From: Symsagittifera roscoffensis
Lineage: Eukaryota; Xenacoelomorpha; Acoela; Convolutidae
DNA: 64,000 bases
Assembly (NCBI RefSeq): GCF_963678635.1
Contig: NC_087063.1
Coordinates: 56,982,759 to 57,046,758 of the forward strand
Reading direction: 5' to 3'
Part shown: positions 45,832 through 55,456 of the stretch, piece by piece
How the letters are laid out: the number at the start of each line of letters is the position of its first letter
How positions within the stretch are numbered: the first letter of the stretch is position 1
Position numbers and translations under genes: made by a program
The notes under the pieces: generated by a model
What the model was told of the DNA's origin: nothing
The model's database searches: none
The model's input: the letters and a program-made list of their open reading frames with translations, nothing else

Positions 45832-46350
45832 TCCTCGTGACTTCGGGATGTATACAGGTATGTGTTAACCAGCTCAAGAATTACCTTACCAGCTCAAGAA
45901 TTACCTTACCGACTCAAGTATTACCCAACTCAAGAATTCTCTCGAAATGTTCCCTTGCAAATACTTGCCGTAAGTGCCGATTATCGCGAGTTCAATCAAG
46001 GTTTCTCTCTCTGTTTCTCGCTTGAGTATAGTTGGATTTTCAACTTTGTTTTTCAAACTTGATCTGAAAACAGAAAGCATATTGAAACTTGACATGTCAT
46101 GTTCCTAACCTAGAGACCCCCCTTTTACCAGTATGGTTAAAATCTTATCATTCTCATATCACTTAAAACAATTCAATTGGGATTCCCTTAAAAGCATGCA
46201 GATTCATTTTATGTTCTAGCACCGTTAACTCGTTTTAAAATTTAATTGTCATGCCAATCATATCTTAAGATCCCTTTACCTGCGCCGCACCCCAGTACCT
46301 GACTCAAGACTCCTCCCCCACACCCGACTCGATACCCCCATGTACCCGAC
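45832..46350 (-). other. E2 spacer between Pol and the second large frame
   Basis: No coding signal. At 45868-45945 there is a run of degenerate 20-bp tandem units of ACCAGCTCAAGAATTACCTT type with four CTCAAG motifs in about 80 bases. It could hold an internal promoter or splice acceptor for the second frame, but neither can be shown by eye. Confidence 0.6.
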
Positions 46351-47379
46351 TCAGGCGATGCTCAAGTAATACTTCTTATGGAGATACACCATTATCTCAG
46401 TTTCTGCAAAGACCACATGTAGGATAGCGTACAATTCCCTCGGGCTCAGTTTGCCCCTGTTTGGGTCATACACCGGCATTGAGACCTCTGTTATCCTTCT
46501 TTCAATCATGAAGTCTCGTAATCTTGTTAGTGCCAATATCACGTGTTCGGGATCAATTGTGTTCCTGTCATTGACCCTCGTCACTAGGAAGCACAGATAT
46601 TTGCCCGGGACTTGTGCCACTGACGGTGGAAGCCCTGCCATCCCTCCCAGTCCTGGTCTCTGTCTGAACAGAAACTCTACATTCTGGTACTCTCTTTTGA
46701 AGTCAGCTTCCAATCTTGATTTGAAACTCATGTCCGCCGTGATGCAGATCGCGCTGGTCCTGTTTGACAGGATGAAGTCGCTATCCGTTATCATGATGTT
46801 CTCCGAGTATTCATTGGGTATTTCGAATTTCGTTTTGAAATTCCGACCTATAGTAGGCTCTGGCTCTTCTTCCTCCAGTTCCAATTCACTCGTTTCTCTC
46901 ACTTCCTTGAGCTTCTTTATCATCAAATTTTCGGTGTGCGTAAGTCCTACCCCCACTCCCCGGACAAAAATATTTATCGACGTCCCCGTCGATGTTGTCG
47001 GGTTTGAATTGTCCTGAGGAACGCGTAGTGGCCTGTCCGTTGCCGTCCATCCGAAAAGAGGGTCTTCTGTCTTCATGTAATTTGCTGCTGATACATCGAC
47101 TTGCTGAATGCTTTGTCCTTCGCGGCTCTCGTCTTTGACATCACGCATCCACTCTAGAATCCTCAAGTTCGTGTTCTCCCTCCTCTCTATCTCACTCTGT
47201 TCGAGATCCGTTTCTACTTCTGGCGTCGAGTAATCATCCTGCGGATAATGACCACCATCATGAATGACCTGCCATTCCTCTCCGGCTTCCAGTTCGCCTG
47301 CCTTCAGTAATTCCTCGCCCAATTTGTCTGGATGTATCTTATCGGTCAAGAAGTCATCCCCGTACCTGTTGTACCTCAT
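46351..47379 (-). CDS. E2 macro-domain-like C-terminal module of Pol (342 aa)
   Basis: In the same frame as integrase and separated from it by one TGA and 15 open codons, so it may be a C-terminal extension of Pol rather than a separate gene. The first 185 residues are acidic and of unknown fold. About 190-338 follows the pattern of a macro domain of the TARG1/OARD1 type: DSDF (199-202) early, a YLCFLVTR strand (261-268), a helix ALTRLRDFMIERR, then EVSMPVYDPNRGKL (298-311), where the family has its SMPRxGxG loop, and a last strand EIMVYL. Macro domains bind ADP-ribose and some remove it from proteins. The lysine and aspartate used by TARG1 appear replaced here (TRVND, NRGKL), so binding without the TARG1 reaction is more likely. 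The start ATG is at 47379; read-through from Pol is the alternative. Confidence 0.65.
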   Translation of the reverse strand: MRYNRYGDDFLTDKIHPDKLGEELLKAGELEAGEEWQVIHDGGHYPQDDYSTPEVETDLEQSEIERRENTNLRILEWMRDVKDESREGQSIQQVDVSAANYMKTEDPLFGWTATDRPLRVPQDNSNPTTSTGTSINIFVRGVGVGLTHTENLMIKKLKEVRETSELELEEEEPEPTIGRNFKTKFEIPNEYSENIMITDSDFILSNRTSAICITADMSFKSRLEADFKREYQNVEFLFRQRPGLGGMAGLPPSVAQVPGKYLCFLVTRVNDRNTIDPEHVILALTRLRDFMIERRITEVSMPVYDPNRGKLSPRELYAILHVVFAETEIMVYLHKKYYLSIA

Positions 47380-47424
47380 GCCTGTGCGTTTACGATTGCC
47401 AGTCCTGGTTTCCGGTGGTGTTGT

Positions 47425-48777
47425 TCAATCCGGTTCCATCCATTTCGGCACCTCGTCTTGCTCCGGGTCGTTCCAGTCTTCTTCTACAAATGATCCTGCA
47501 TCAGACTCCACTCCTATCTTTTCATTGTCGTCCAAACTCAAGTTCTCATTACCATCATTTTTCTCTGTAGTGCCTTTCTCATTCACTTCACACGCTGGCT
47601 CTACCACCAGGTACTCAAGACCCTCCATGTCCTTCGGTATGCACCAATCCTCTGGGGACGGGACGTGAGGCTTCAGATTTTCATAATGTGCCGCTCGCCC
47701 AGTACTCAAGCGATAGAACCGTCCTTGTTGATGAACCTCCGTTATCATGAATGGTCCCCTCCACTTCTTGAGTAGTTTCTTTGTTCCCTTGGGCGGTATT
47801 ACATTTTGGAAGACCCACACGTATTGGCCCACTTCATATGGCTTTGCTCTTAATATTTTTTCGTCGTATTTCCTGCGTTGCCTCATTTGCGCTTGCGCCG
47901 TGTTCCTCCTGCATAGCTCGTTCAACTCCTGTTGTCTTTTGATCGCTTCTTTCACGTATGCCTGAGGCGACGTCCTTTTCCCTTCGTATTCCGGGTAAAA
48001 GAATGGCAGAGGCATTGCTCTCTCCCTGCCCGTCAACATCATGAAAGGACTGATGCCCGTAGTTGAGTGCTGTGTACTGTTGTAGGCTCCTACTACCTGT
48101 GGCAGGTATTTGTCCCAGTCCGTCATGTATCTTGAGCAGTACACCCTTAACATGTTCACCAGTGTCCTGTTTTGTCTCTCTACCAACCCATTGGTCTGCG
48201 GATGATAGGTCGTCGAGTGTGCTTGAGCAATGTGCGATCTCTTCATCAATTCTTTTGTCAAGTCCCCCACAAAAGCTTTGCCGTTGTCCGACTGGAAAGT
48301 CATTGGACAACCATACCGCGATATCCAATGCGTTATCAGATGATCACATGTCTCTTCGGCCGAGGCTGTCTGGCACGGAACCGCTTCCGCCAACTTTGTG
48401 AAGTGATCTATTATAACCAGTATCTGGTTGTATCCCGACTCTGTCATGCAGATTTTTTGATGGTCTATCTGCACCACTTCATTGAACTCCGAGCTCTCAA
48501 CGGACTTGAGTGGAAACTTCATCTTCCTTGGGTCTTTTACCTGGAGACATGCCAGGCAGGCATTCACCCATCTCTCGCAAGCTTTTCTCATTCCTGGCCA
48601 ATCAAACCTGTGAAGTATCCTTTGTTGTACTTTGTCTATCCCCTGGTGGCCCATCTGGTCGTGCGATCTGAAAAGCACCTCCGTCTGGTACAACTGTGGT
48701 AGTACGATGAGATTGTGTTTGTGTAATATCTTTTCTTCATCTCTCCTCTTGCACGCTACCACCCCCTCAGCTACCAC
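47425..48777 (-). CDS. E2 integrase (450 codons)
   Basis: Inserts the DNA copy into the genome. The zinc-binding module is His39, His44, Cys74, Cys77 (HX4HX29CX2C). The catalytic core has Asp105 (VQIDH), Asp164 (FQSDNGKAF) and Glu200 (NGLVERQNRTL): a DD35E integrase with all three residues. A GPY/F-type module (WRGPFMITEV) follows near residue 330. There is no natural ATG; the frame opens at GTG and must be reached from the RNase H frame by a shift of -1, next to a 15-bp tandem duplication containing five Gs (48753-48785). A TGA closes it, with the macro-like module in the same frame just beyond. Confidence 0.92.
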   Translation of the reverse strand: MVAEGVVACKRRDEEKILHKHNLIVLPQLYQTEVLFRSHDQMGHQGIDKVQQRILHRFDWPGMRKACERWVNACLACLQVKDPRKMKFPLKSVESSEFNEVVQIDHQKICMTESGYNQILVIIDHFTKLAEAVPCQTASAEETCDHLITHWISRYGCPMTFQSDNGKAFVGDLTKELMKRSHIAQAHSTTYHPQTNGLVERQNRTLVNMLRVYCSRYMTDWDKYLPQVVGAYNSTQHSTTGISPFMMLTGRERAMPLPFFYPEYEGKRTSPQAYVKEAIKRQQELNELCRRNTAQAQMRQRRKYDEKILRAKPYEVGQYVWVFQNVIPPKGTKKLLKKWRGPFMITEVHQQGRFYRLSTGRAAHYENLKPHVPSPEDWCIPKDMEGLEYLVVEPACEVNEKGTTEKNDGNENLSLDDNEKIGVESDAGSFVEEDWNDPEQDEVPKWMEPD

Positions 48778-50459
48778 CCCCTCAGCAAGTCTTTCGTTTC
48801 TTTGTAGAACTGGCTCAAGATCTTGTAGCTGTCTTCCTCAAGTTCCCCCTTCTCCTTGACCCCCGACTGGATCCATTTGGAGAGGTTACTTGTCATTTTG
48901 TCATTCTTCTGGGCTCTTATTAGGTCTGACAGCCTATATCTCGCCTTGACATGCTCCTTTAGCGCCATGATTTGTCCATTCATCTCCCCAGGGTTGTGGA
49001 TGTCATCACTCAGTTTCACGCATATCATCCTTTTCACGATTTTCATATCATCTTCTGGCACCAGATTCGTTCTGATGTTTGAGTTGCATGATAGTTCCCT
49101 GAATGGTTTCCTTGCGACCGCCATTTTCTCAAGTTCCTCACCACCTCGCATCTCCTGTATGTCCATGTTGTATGTTCCTGAAGATGGATCCGTCTGTAAC
49201 TCCCTGTCGTGGTGCCTTGTCTTCTCTTCCGCCAGTATCATGCACAGACTGTCTTGGTTTTCGCTGCTCTCATCCGAGTCTTCATCCCACCCTTCACGCT
49301 CCCCGGACAATTTTCCTTCTCCGGTTCCTTCTTCCGAGAACCTGGAACACTCCCCGGACTCTTGACCTAGTCCCAGGTGTTCAGTATCTTCCTTGAACGT
49401 CACTTTCTTTTTCCTAACCTTGGTCTGCTCCAGAATGTCTTCGGGGATTTTGTCAACTAGTGACCGCACGACATCTTTGCTGTCAGTGACGCTTCCTCTT
49501 GATGAGTCAGTATCGTTCACTGTCTCTTTTCTCCGAAGTATAGTGAATTCCGGTTTCTTTTGACCCTTCTCCTGGATCACGGGCTTATCATCTGATAGTT
49601 TCTCGAGCAACCTCATTAAGTCATCATCTATCTGTGCAGTTCCTGCTTCCACCTGGTTAAGATCATAGCCTTTTGCCTTGAGCGTCTCCTTCACGATCTT
49701 CGACTGGAGTATAATCTCAATCGCAATCCTCTTGCTCTTCCTCAAGATGGTCTTCTCTGGAGGCTCTTTAGGCAATTCAGGATGATCTTCTATCGGTTTG
49801 CCTGACTTGTCCAGCCATCTCGTGAGTGGAAGACTGTCGTACGTTTCCTTGTCCATGAATGAGAAGCCATCTTTGATTTCAGGTCTGTCTGCTTCTCTTT
49901 GCTCTTGTCTCTCATAGAACTCCGTCTTCTTACTCAAGCTGTCGGCATTCTGATGTTTATCTCGCGTTCTATGCTCAATTATCATGTTGTATCCGTCCAG
50001 GCGAACTATCCACCTCCCAATGTAACTTTGGTCCATTGAGTACGTTTTCAGCCAGCTCAGTGCTCTGTTGTCGACTCGCAACTTGAATGGTTCACTGCCC
50101 AGGTATGCCCTGTATTTCTCGACAAAGGTAACCACCGCGAACATCTCAGCTTTCGGTGCTCCGTACTTCATTTCCGTGTCACTCAGGACTTTGCTCCCGT
50201 ACGCTATTGGTCTCAAGACTGTCTTCCCATTCCATTCTTGTTCTTGGTGGAGAATCCCAGAAATCGCGACTACCGACGCATCCGTGTCCAGCACGTACAT
50301 CCCTTTCTCAGTCGGCATACCCAGTCCACTGAACTTCTTGCCCTTGTGTCTCATTAATTGTTGCATCGGGTATACCTTGTCTGCATAGCCTTTGATGAAC
50401 TCTCTATAATAGTTAGCGAAACCTAGGAAGCTCATCAACTGGTGCTCTGTCTTCGGTGA
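48771..50459 (-). CDS. E2 RT end, RNase H and connection region
   Basis: Directly continues the RT frame after the in-frame TAA at 50462-50460. It begins with the RT thumb (MSFLGFANYYREF). RNase H motifs follow: VLDTDAS, the catalytic Glu in PKAEMFAVV, RVDNRALSWL, and the terminal NADSLSK. Between KGKKFS and LGMPTEKG the usual tether of about 25 residues is missing without loss of frame, suggesting an internal deletion. The last 300 residues are acidic and low-complexity (ESGECSRFSEEGTG region) before the integrase frame. No plausible independent start: it is a Pol segment cut off by the stop codon. Confidence 0.88.
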   Translation of the reverse strand, partial: SPKTEHQLMSFLGFANYYREFIKGYADKVYPMQQLMRHKGKKFSGLGMPTEKGMYVLDTDASVVAISGILHQEQEWNGKTVLRPIAYGSKVLSDTEMKYGAPKAEMFAVVTFVEKYRAYLGSEPFKLRVDNRALSWLKTYSMDQSYIGRWIVRLDGYNMIIEHRTRDKHQNADSLSKKTEFYERQEQREADRPEIKDGFSFMDKETYDSLPLTRWLDKSGKPIEDHPELPKEPPEKTILRKSKRIAIEIILQSKIVKETLKAKGYDLNQVEAGTAQIDDDLMRLLEKLSDDKPVIQEKGQKKPEFTILRRKETVNDTDSSRGSVTDSKDVVRSLVDKIPEDILEQTKVRKKKVTFKEDTEHLGLGQESGECSRFSEEGTGEGKLSGEREGWDEDSDESSENQDSLCMILAEEKTRHHDRELQTDPSSGTYNMDIQEMRGGEELEKMAVARKPFRELSCNSNIRTNLVPEDDMKIVKRMICVKLSDDIHNPGEMNGQIMALKEHVKARYRLSDLIRAQKNDKMTSNLSKWIQSGVKEKGELEEDSYKILSQFYKETKDLLRGW

Positions 50460-53400
50460 TTACCAGGTCAGGACTGCTTCCACGGCGTCCGTATCAGGTC
50501 TGATGCCGTGCTTGTCTACCATCCTGCCCAAGTATTTTATTGAGTCCTTGAGTATCTCGCACTTTGATGGTTTACACTTTAGCCCCGACCTCTTCATGCA
50601 TGCAAACACTTCGTCTAGTCTCTCAATGTGGTCTTCCAGTGTTGGCGTCGCTATTACCACGTCATCCACGTAGCACATTACCAGGTTGCCATACTTCTTC
50701 GTTACGCCTATCAGCGCGTGTGCCATCAACCGCTGAAACGTGGCTGTGGCATTGCAAAGTCCAAACGGCATCCGTTTCCATTGAAACAGACCCAACTCGC
50801 AGGCAAACCCTGTCTTGTCCCTGTCCTGCTTCCTTAGTGGTACTTGCCAAAAGGCCGAGCCTAAATCAAGAGTCGTAAAGAATTTTGCATCACCTAACTT
50901 CGAGAGGCTCTCATCAATCCTAGGTATGGGATAGGCATCCTTCACCGTGACGGAGTTCAGGTATCGAAAGTCACAACAAAACCTCAACTGGTCGCCTTTC
51001 TTTTTGGCCATCACTACTCCACACGCCCACGGTGACTTGGATGGTTCTATCATGTCATACTCTAGTAACGTCTCGATCTCTTTTCTACACGCGTCCGATT
51101 TGTGTGGGGTCATGCGCCTCGCCCCCTCCCTTTGTGGTACCGCGTTTTCCTCAAGTTCTTTTTCATGCTCAACGAAATTGCAACACCCGATATCCGCCTT
51201 ATGCCTCGAAAAAACTTCCTCGTTCCGCTCTAGTACGTCCTTGATGGCTTCGAGCTGTTCATCTTTCAGTTTGCCCCTCAAATGTTCAATCTCCGGCAGA
51301 ACCGGTTTTTCATTTTGCATTTCATCTAGTGTGGGTCGCTCTGGAAAGTTCGAACAGCTCGAAAGACTATCATCCGTTTCTGACTTAAGTGATTTAATAA
51401 GACCTGAGGAATCTTTTATTTTCTGCAATCGTCTCAAGATACAAATTTTGTCCCTGTGATTGGGACTATCAACAACTTCATTTTGTTTTGAGTTCTCAAT
51501 TGTTTCATATCGAGTTTTAACCGGTAAAGCATATCCCAGTTTCCTCCCTCTCTGTATCGTGATCGGTATATCAAGGGTATTCAACAAGACACTGACGCAG
51601 ATGCCGCTCTTCGTTATCGAAAATGATCTTCCTAAAACAGCAGCACTTTGACTATTAGGATTCGGAACTATGCACACTTGCTTGTTGTCACTTAGTTCAT
51701 TGTAATTTTTCATCCTCAAACTTACGATTGCCGCTTCATTAGCTTTTAGCCTCACCCTCCTACTCAAGAATACCGGTGCTTTGTTTTCATTTGCCATTAT
51801 TAAATTTACCGGTTTGACTGCGTACCTCCTATCCGGGTTCCGTATCCTGAACATTGCGTTATTTAGATCAATCGTTACGTCGAAATTCCTGATGAAGTCT
51901 CTGCCCAAAACGAATTGGTCAGATTCATCTAGGTTTTCTACCACGATGAAGCTCATCCACAGGTTACGTTCCCCCAAATTGAGGGCTATTATCGGCGTCC
52001 TGCCCAGCACCCGTAGGGCCCCTTTGTTTGCAGCGGACAGCCGTATTCTCGAGTCTATCAAGTCACCTTTGTCAAAGCCCATCTTCTCCCAAGTTTCGAT
52101 TGGTATAACGCTCAAGACTGCTCCCATGTCAAGCAACCCACGCAACTGAGTCTTTTTGCCACTTATATCCAGCACGTGCCCTGTCACATCCGCCTCCGTC
52201 CCGATGTGCATTGCATCTTCCTCAAGCATGGCGCAGTGTCCAATCGATCTCACTTTCAATTCTTCTTTCCCTACGTAGATTTGTCCAATTAGGTCTTCGT
52301 CACATGTTATCATCGTCTTGGTATAGATGTTAATCCCATCTATAATTAGCATCACCTCGTGTGGACCGTAAGCTTCAGTATATCTGCTATCAACACGTAC
52401 CGACTTGCTGCCCCCTCTCATGAGTAGTGCTCTCAGTGCTCTAGAAGTCGTTTGTGGGCTTATACCACTCAAATAGTCTGCATACACGTCAATGTGCATT
52501 ATCGTCTGGTCGCTCGGCTCGCTCAAGTTTCTGGTTACCTCGTGGCCGCCCACTGTGATTATCGACATTATCCTTGCCCCGATTTTCGATATGCCAAAAG
52601 GTTTACCTGTCACCATTTTCACAGTATTGCAATTCCCGGTCTTTGTTGAGCCTGGTATAGCCTCTGGTATTTGTTTCGATCCGGTTAATGCTTCGTTAAA
52701 ATTCTGTCTTTCTATCTCCAGCTTTAGTCGTTGATCTATTTCTTTCGCAGCCAGATCCTGTTTCACTTTGGCAATTGCTTCCGTCGCCGCTTTCTCATAA
52801 TTTATCTCTAGAGAGTTCCCTGCCGCGGATTCTATGGCATCATTAACATGTGATACAGCTTTCACTGTCTTCGTCGGCAATTCCGTGCTTGGTGCTCCTA
52901 AGTTCCTCGATTCAAATTCGTTTTGCCTGTTCCGCTGATTCTGCACCGCCGCTAATGCCAACTTATGTTTAGGGTGACTCTGGTCCTTGTCCGCTTCCCA
53001 GAACAAGGGACAATCCATTCGGAAGTGCCCCTCCTGGTTACAGAAGAAGCATCTTGCGCCTATCTTGATGATTAAGCCACTATAGTACTCGTGTTCCTCC
53101 ATCTGGCTCATGTCCTCCTCATCTGGTGCATATCCTAGACTCTTCATGCCTTGTTTGTATGTTGTGCAGTCAGCCACGTGGTGATCCGCCGACCCGCAGT
53201 TCGCGCATGATCTGCGCTTGTCCATGTCATCTCTAGGTTTGTACCATGACGACCTCTGCGGTTGACTTCCCCCTTGCGTGTTCCTGTTTTCTGAAAACGA
53301 GTATTTCTTGGGTTTCATCAGCATGTATTCCCTTGATTTCTGTCTCATTTCTTCTGGGGTTGGTGCGCTGTCTTTCGACAATGTGTAGTATGTTGCTAAC

Positions 53401-55088
53401 ATTGTCCTTAAGTCGTCACTTTTTACCCCATCAATGAACTTCGAGGCAATGCTAAAGTTTCTTCTGTTTGTCGACTCCTCTGGGTCACTCCTTCTTCTCA
53501 AGCTCTCGAGATCATCTAGGAACCGATCTATTGACTCGTCGTCCCTCTGCCTTCTCTTTTCAAATCGCATCATCGCTTGGTGACCCTTCATGCCTGACCC
53601 GAATCGATTCAGCAATATCTCGAAGATCTTGTCCGCGGTATCGCGTTCTTCTTCTTTCTTCGCAACCACGCATTTTAATGCTGTGCCTTCTAAATTGCTG
53701 AGTATGGCTGTGCATGCTTGTCTTTCATCGTTCAAGTTGTCTTGCTCTAGATGTAATCTCATCACTTCCACCCACGTGTCAATGCATCCATCTGAGTCGT
53801 CTTTGAATTCTTTTGGCTTCTTGAATGTTTTTCTTGATTTCCCATCTCTCCTATCGCTCGAGTTAGTGTTCCTCGTGGCGAAGGCCTCTAGAGTCCTGTT
53901 TATCATCTCCCAAGTGTTTGCCCATGTCATAGCATCCGGACCTGCGTTGCTGTTAGCTGTTGAGTCCCCCGGACCAGTCGTTGTACTTGACATTCCATTC
54001 TTCATGATTGTTTTAGCAGCTGTTGGTGCTATGCTCACCGTATCCCGGGTTAAGGGCAACGGTGTCGATTGCCGTTTGTTCCTTTGTGGTTCCACAAAGT
54101 CAACTCTGGTGCCTTGCGTGCGATCCGCTGCCGGTCTTTCTTGTGAGGTAGAATTACTCAATATTGCATCCAATCTCGCCTGTATTGCACACGAACTCTC
54201 GGCCTGATTTTTGCTCATTGTGTCCATTCTCTTTTCCAGGCTACCTAATTGGCTGTTGACATCATCATATCGGTTTTTTAACTGTTGCAAATCTTTTTTG
54301 ATGTTCTTATCTCCTTCTTCATTGGTGTTTTCTACATTATCTGACATCTCCTTGAGTCTCTCTTCTGTTGCCTTGGTCAGGTTAAAATAACTATCCAGAT
54401 ACTCGTTTTTGTTGTATCTTAATTCTTTTCTTATCACTTCTCTGTCCTCTTCGCTGTGCTTCAGCTTTTTGTCGATCTGATTCAGTTTCGCCATCAAGTC
54501 ACCTAGCTCAAGAGTAGCCTCTTCATGGTCAGCCGTCGGTTTTTCTTCGGCCGTCGCTTCTGCTCTAGTTTGTTCCTCTCTCGGATTGGCTTCTGTCGTC
54601 TTCGTGCTCACTGTTCCAAATGTTCGTGCTCTTTCAGCTTTTGGTTCTTCAGTCACGTTCTCTTTCGTTTTTATTCCGACCATCATCGCCAACCTTTCTG
54701 TAAAAGATGTCTTTTTTACTTGAGAGTCTTCTTTCACCGTTTCTTCGGTGTTGCCTATTGCATCTTCCACGTTGTCTATTGGTGAGAATTCTATGGGTTT
54801 CGAGTTTGGTTCTTCTGCATTGGGCATTGGAGTTGACTCCGTCTCTATTTTCCTTGTTTCATCAACACTTTGATCAGGTGTCTCTAGATCAATCTCGATG
54901 GTGGGTTCTACTCGTTCCCCTTCCATGCCCTCTCTTGCTCTCTCCGTTGTACTCCTTGTGCTGACCATATTAACTGAAAAGCTCTTCTTTGTTATCTTCG
55001 GACCCATTGATGTTGTTTTGCGTAGCGACGAATTATACTTTGCTTCGGTAGGTCTTTTTTCAGCTACCGGTACCCTGCTCCGCCTCAT
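50460..55088 (-). CDS. E2 Gag, protease and reverse transcriptase (1542 aa)
   Basis: N-terminal part of Gag-Pol. Residues 1-180 are charged and disordered; about 190-320 is a coiled coil; about 415-600 is a capsid-like retrotransposon Gag domain. Two CX2CX4HX4C zinc knuckles start at Cys628 and Cys680. The aspartic protease has LLDMGAVLSVIP with Asp987: the normal DTG/DSG is DMG here, which probably weakens the enzyme. RT spans about 1340-1542: FCCDFRYLNS, TTLDLGSAFWQVPL, MPFGLCNATATFQRLM and YVDD at 1473-1476. The frame ends at TAA after the EAVLTW region, in the middle of Pol; the next frame continues in the same register, so the TAA is read as a nonsense mutation. The first ATG (55088) is followed by other Mets, so a later start is possible. 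Confidence 0.9.
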   Translation of the reverse strand: MRRSRVPVAEKRPTEAKYNSSLRKTTSMGPKITKKSFSVNMVSTRSTTERAREGMEGERVEPTIEIDLETPDQSVDETRKIETESTPMPNAEEPNSKPIEFSPIDNVEDAIGNTEETVKEDSQVKKTSFTERLAMMVGIKTKENVTEEPKAERARTFGTVSTKTTEANPREEQTRAEATAEEKPTADHEEATLELGDLMAKLNQIDKKLKHSEEDREVIRKELRYNKNEYLDSYFNLTKATEERLKEMSDNVENTNEEGDKNIKKDLQQLKNRYDDVNSQLGSLEKRMDTMSKNQAESSCAIQARLDAILSNSTSQERPAADRTQGTRVDFVEPQRNKRQSTPLPLTRDTVSIAPTAAKTIMKNGMSSTTTGPGDSTANSNAGPDAMTWANTWEMINRTLEAFATRNTNSSDRRDGKSRKTFKKPKEFKDDSDGCIDTWVEVMRLHLEQDNLNDERQACTAILSNLEGTALKCVVAKKEEERDTADKIFEILLNRFGSGMKGHQAMMRFEKRRQRDDESIDRFLDDLESLRRRSDPEESTNRRNFSIASKFIDGVKSDDLRTMLATYYTLSKDSAPTPEEMRQKSREYMLMKPKKYSFSENRNTQGGSQPQRSSWYKPRDDMDKRRSCANCGSADHHVADCTTYKQGMKSLGYAPDEEDMSQMEEHEYYSGLIIKIGARCFFCNQEGHFRMDCPLFWEADKDQSHPKHKLALAAVQNQRNRQNEFESRNLGAPSTELPTKTVKAVSHVNDAIESAAGNSLEINYEKAATEAIAKVKQDLAAKEIDQRLKLEIERQNFNEALTGSKQIPEAIPGSTKTGNCNTVKMVTGKPFGISKIGARIMSIITVGGHEVTRNLSEPSDQTIMHIDVYADYLSGISPQTTSRALRALLMRGGSKSVRVDSRYTEAYGPHEVMLIIDGINIYTKTMITCDEDLIGQIYVGKEELKVRSIGHCAMLEEDAMHIGTEADVTGHVLDISGKKTQLRGLLDMGAVLSVIPIETWEKMGFDKGDLIDSRIRLSAANKGALRVLGRTPIIALNLGERNLWMSFIVVENLDESDQFVLGRDFIRNFDVTIDLNNAMFRIRNPDRRYAVKPVNLIMANENKAPVFLSRRVRLKANEAAIVSLRMKNYNELSDNKQVCIVPNPNSQSAAVLGRSFSITKSGICVSVLLNTLDIPITIQRGRKLGYALPVKTRYETIENSKQNEVVDSPNHRDKICILRRLQKIKDSSGLIKSLKSETDDSLSSCSNFPERPTLDEMQNEKPVLPEIEHLRGKLKDEQLEAIKDVLERNEEVFSRHKADIGCCNFVEHEKELEENAVPQREGARRMTPHKSDACRKEIETLLEYDMIEPSKSPWACGVVMAKKKGDQLRFCCDFRYLNSVTVKDAYPIPRIDESLSKLGDAKFFTTLDLGSAFWQVPLRKQDRDKTGFACELGLFQWKRMPFGLCNATATFQRLMAHALIGVTKKYGNLVMCYVDDVVIATPTLEDHIERLDEVFACMKRSGLKCKPSKCEILKDSIKYLGRMVDKHGIRPDTDAVEAVLTW

Positions 55089-55456
55089 TATTTCTATTTA
55101 CAATTGCTCTTATTTACAATTTTACTATATACACAATCCTATTCTAAGAATAAAATCTTTCGAGAGGAAAAAAAAAAAACTTTTTTAATAAAAATATAAA
55201 ACGTAGTGAAAACCTTGTTTCAGTTCTCTTTATTAACTTTTCAAGAAACTTTCCTTATTTGTGGTCTCAACCGTACCTGGTTCCAATTAGTCTTGTTCTA
55301 TCTTAATTCTGTCTTAAAACACTTCTTGTAATTTTACTTCAATTTTTAAACTGTCCCAAGACTTCCAATTGCCGTCCCTACTCTTCTTTGTGCCGTCCCA
55401 GGCTTCTTTCTCCTGTCCCAAGACTTGTTCGGTACCGTCCCAGTACTTTCCGGCAG

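Noticed and set aside
36953-47379. Envelope gene downstream of E2 pol
   Set aside because: No signal peptide, fusion-peptide pattern or anchored glycoprotein layout; the hydrophobic patch at residues 731-770 is isolated, and the recognisable modules are macro-like and SGNH-like.
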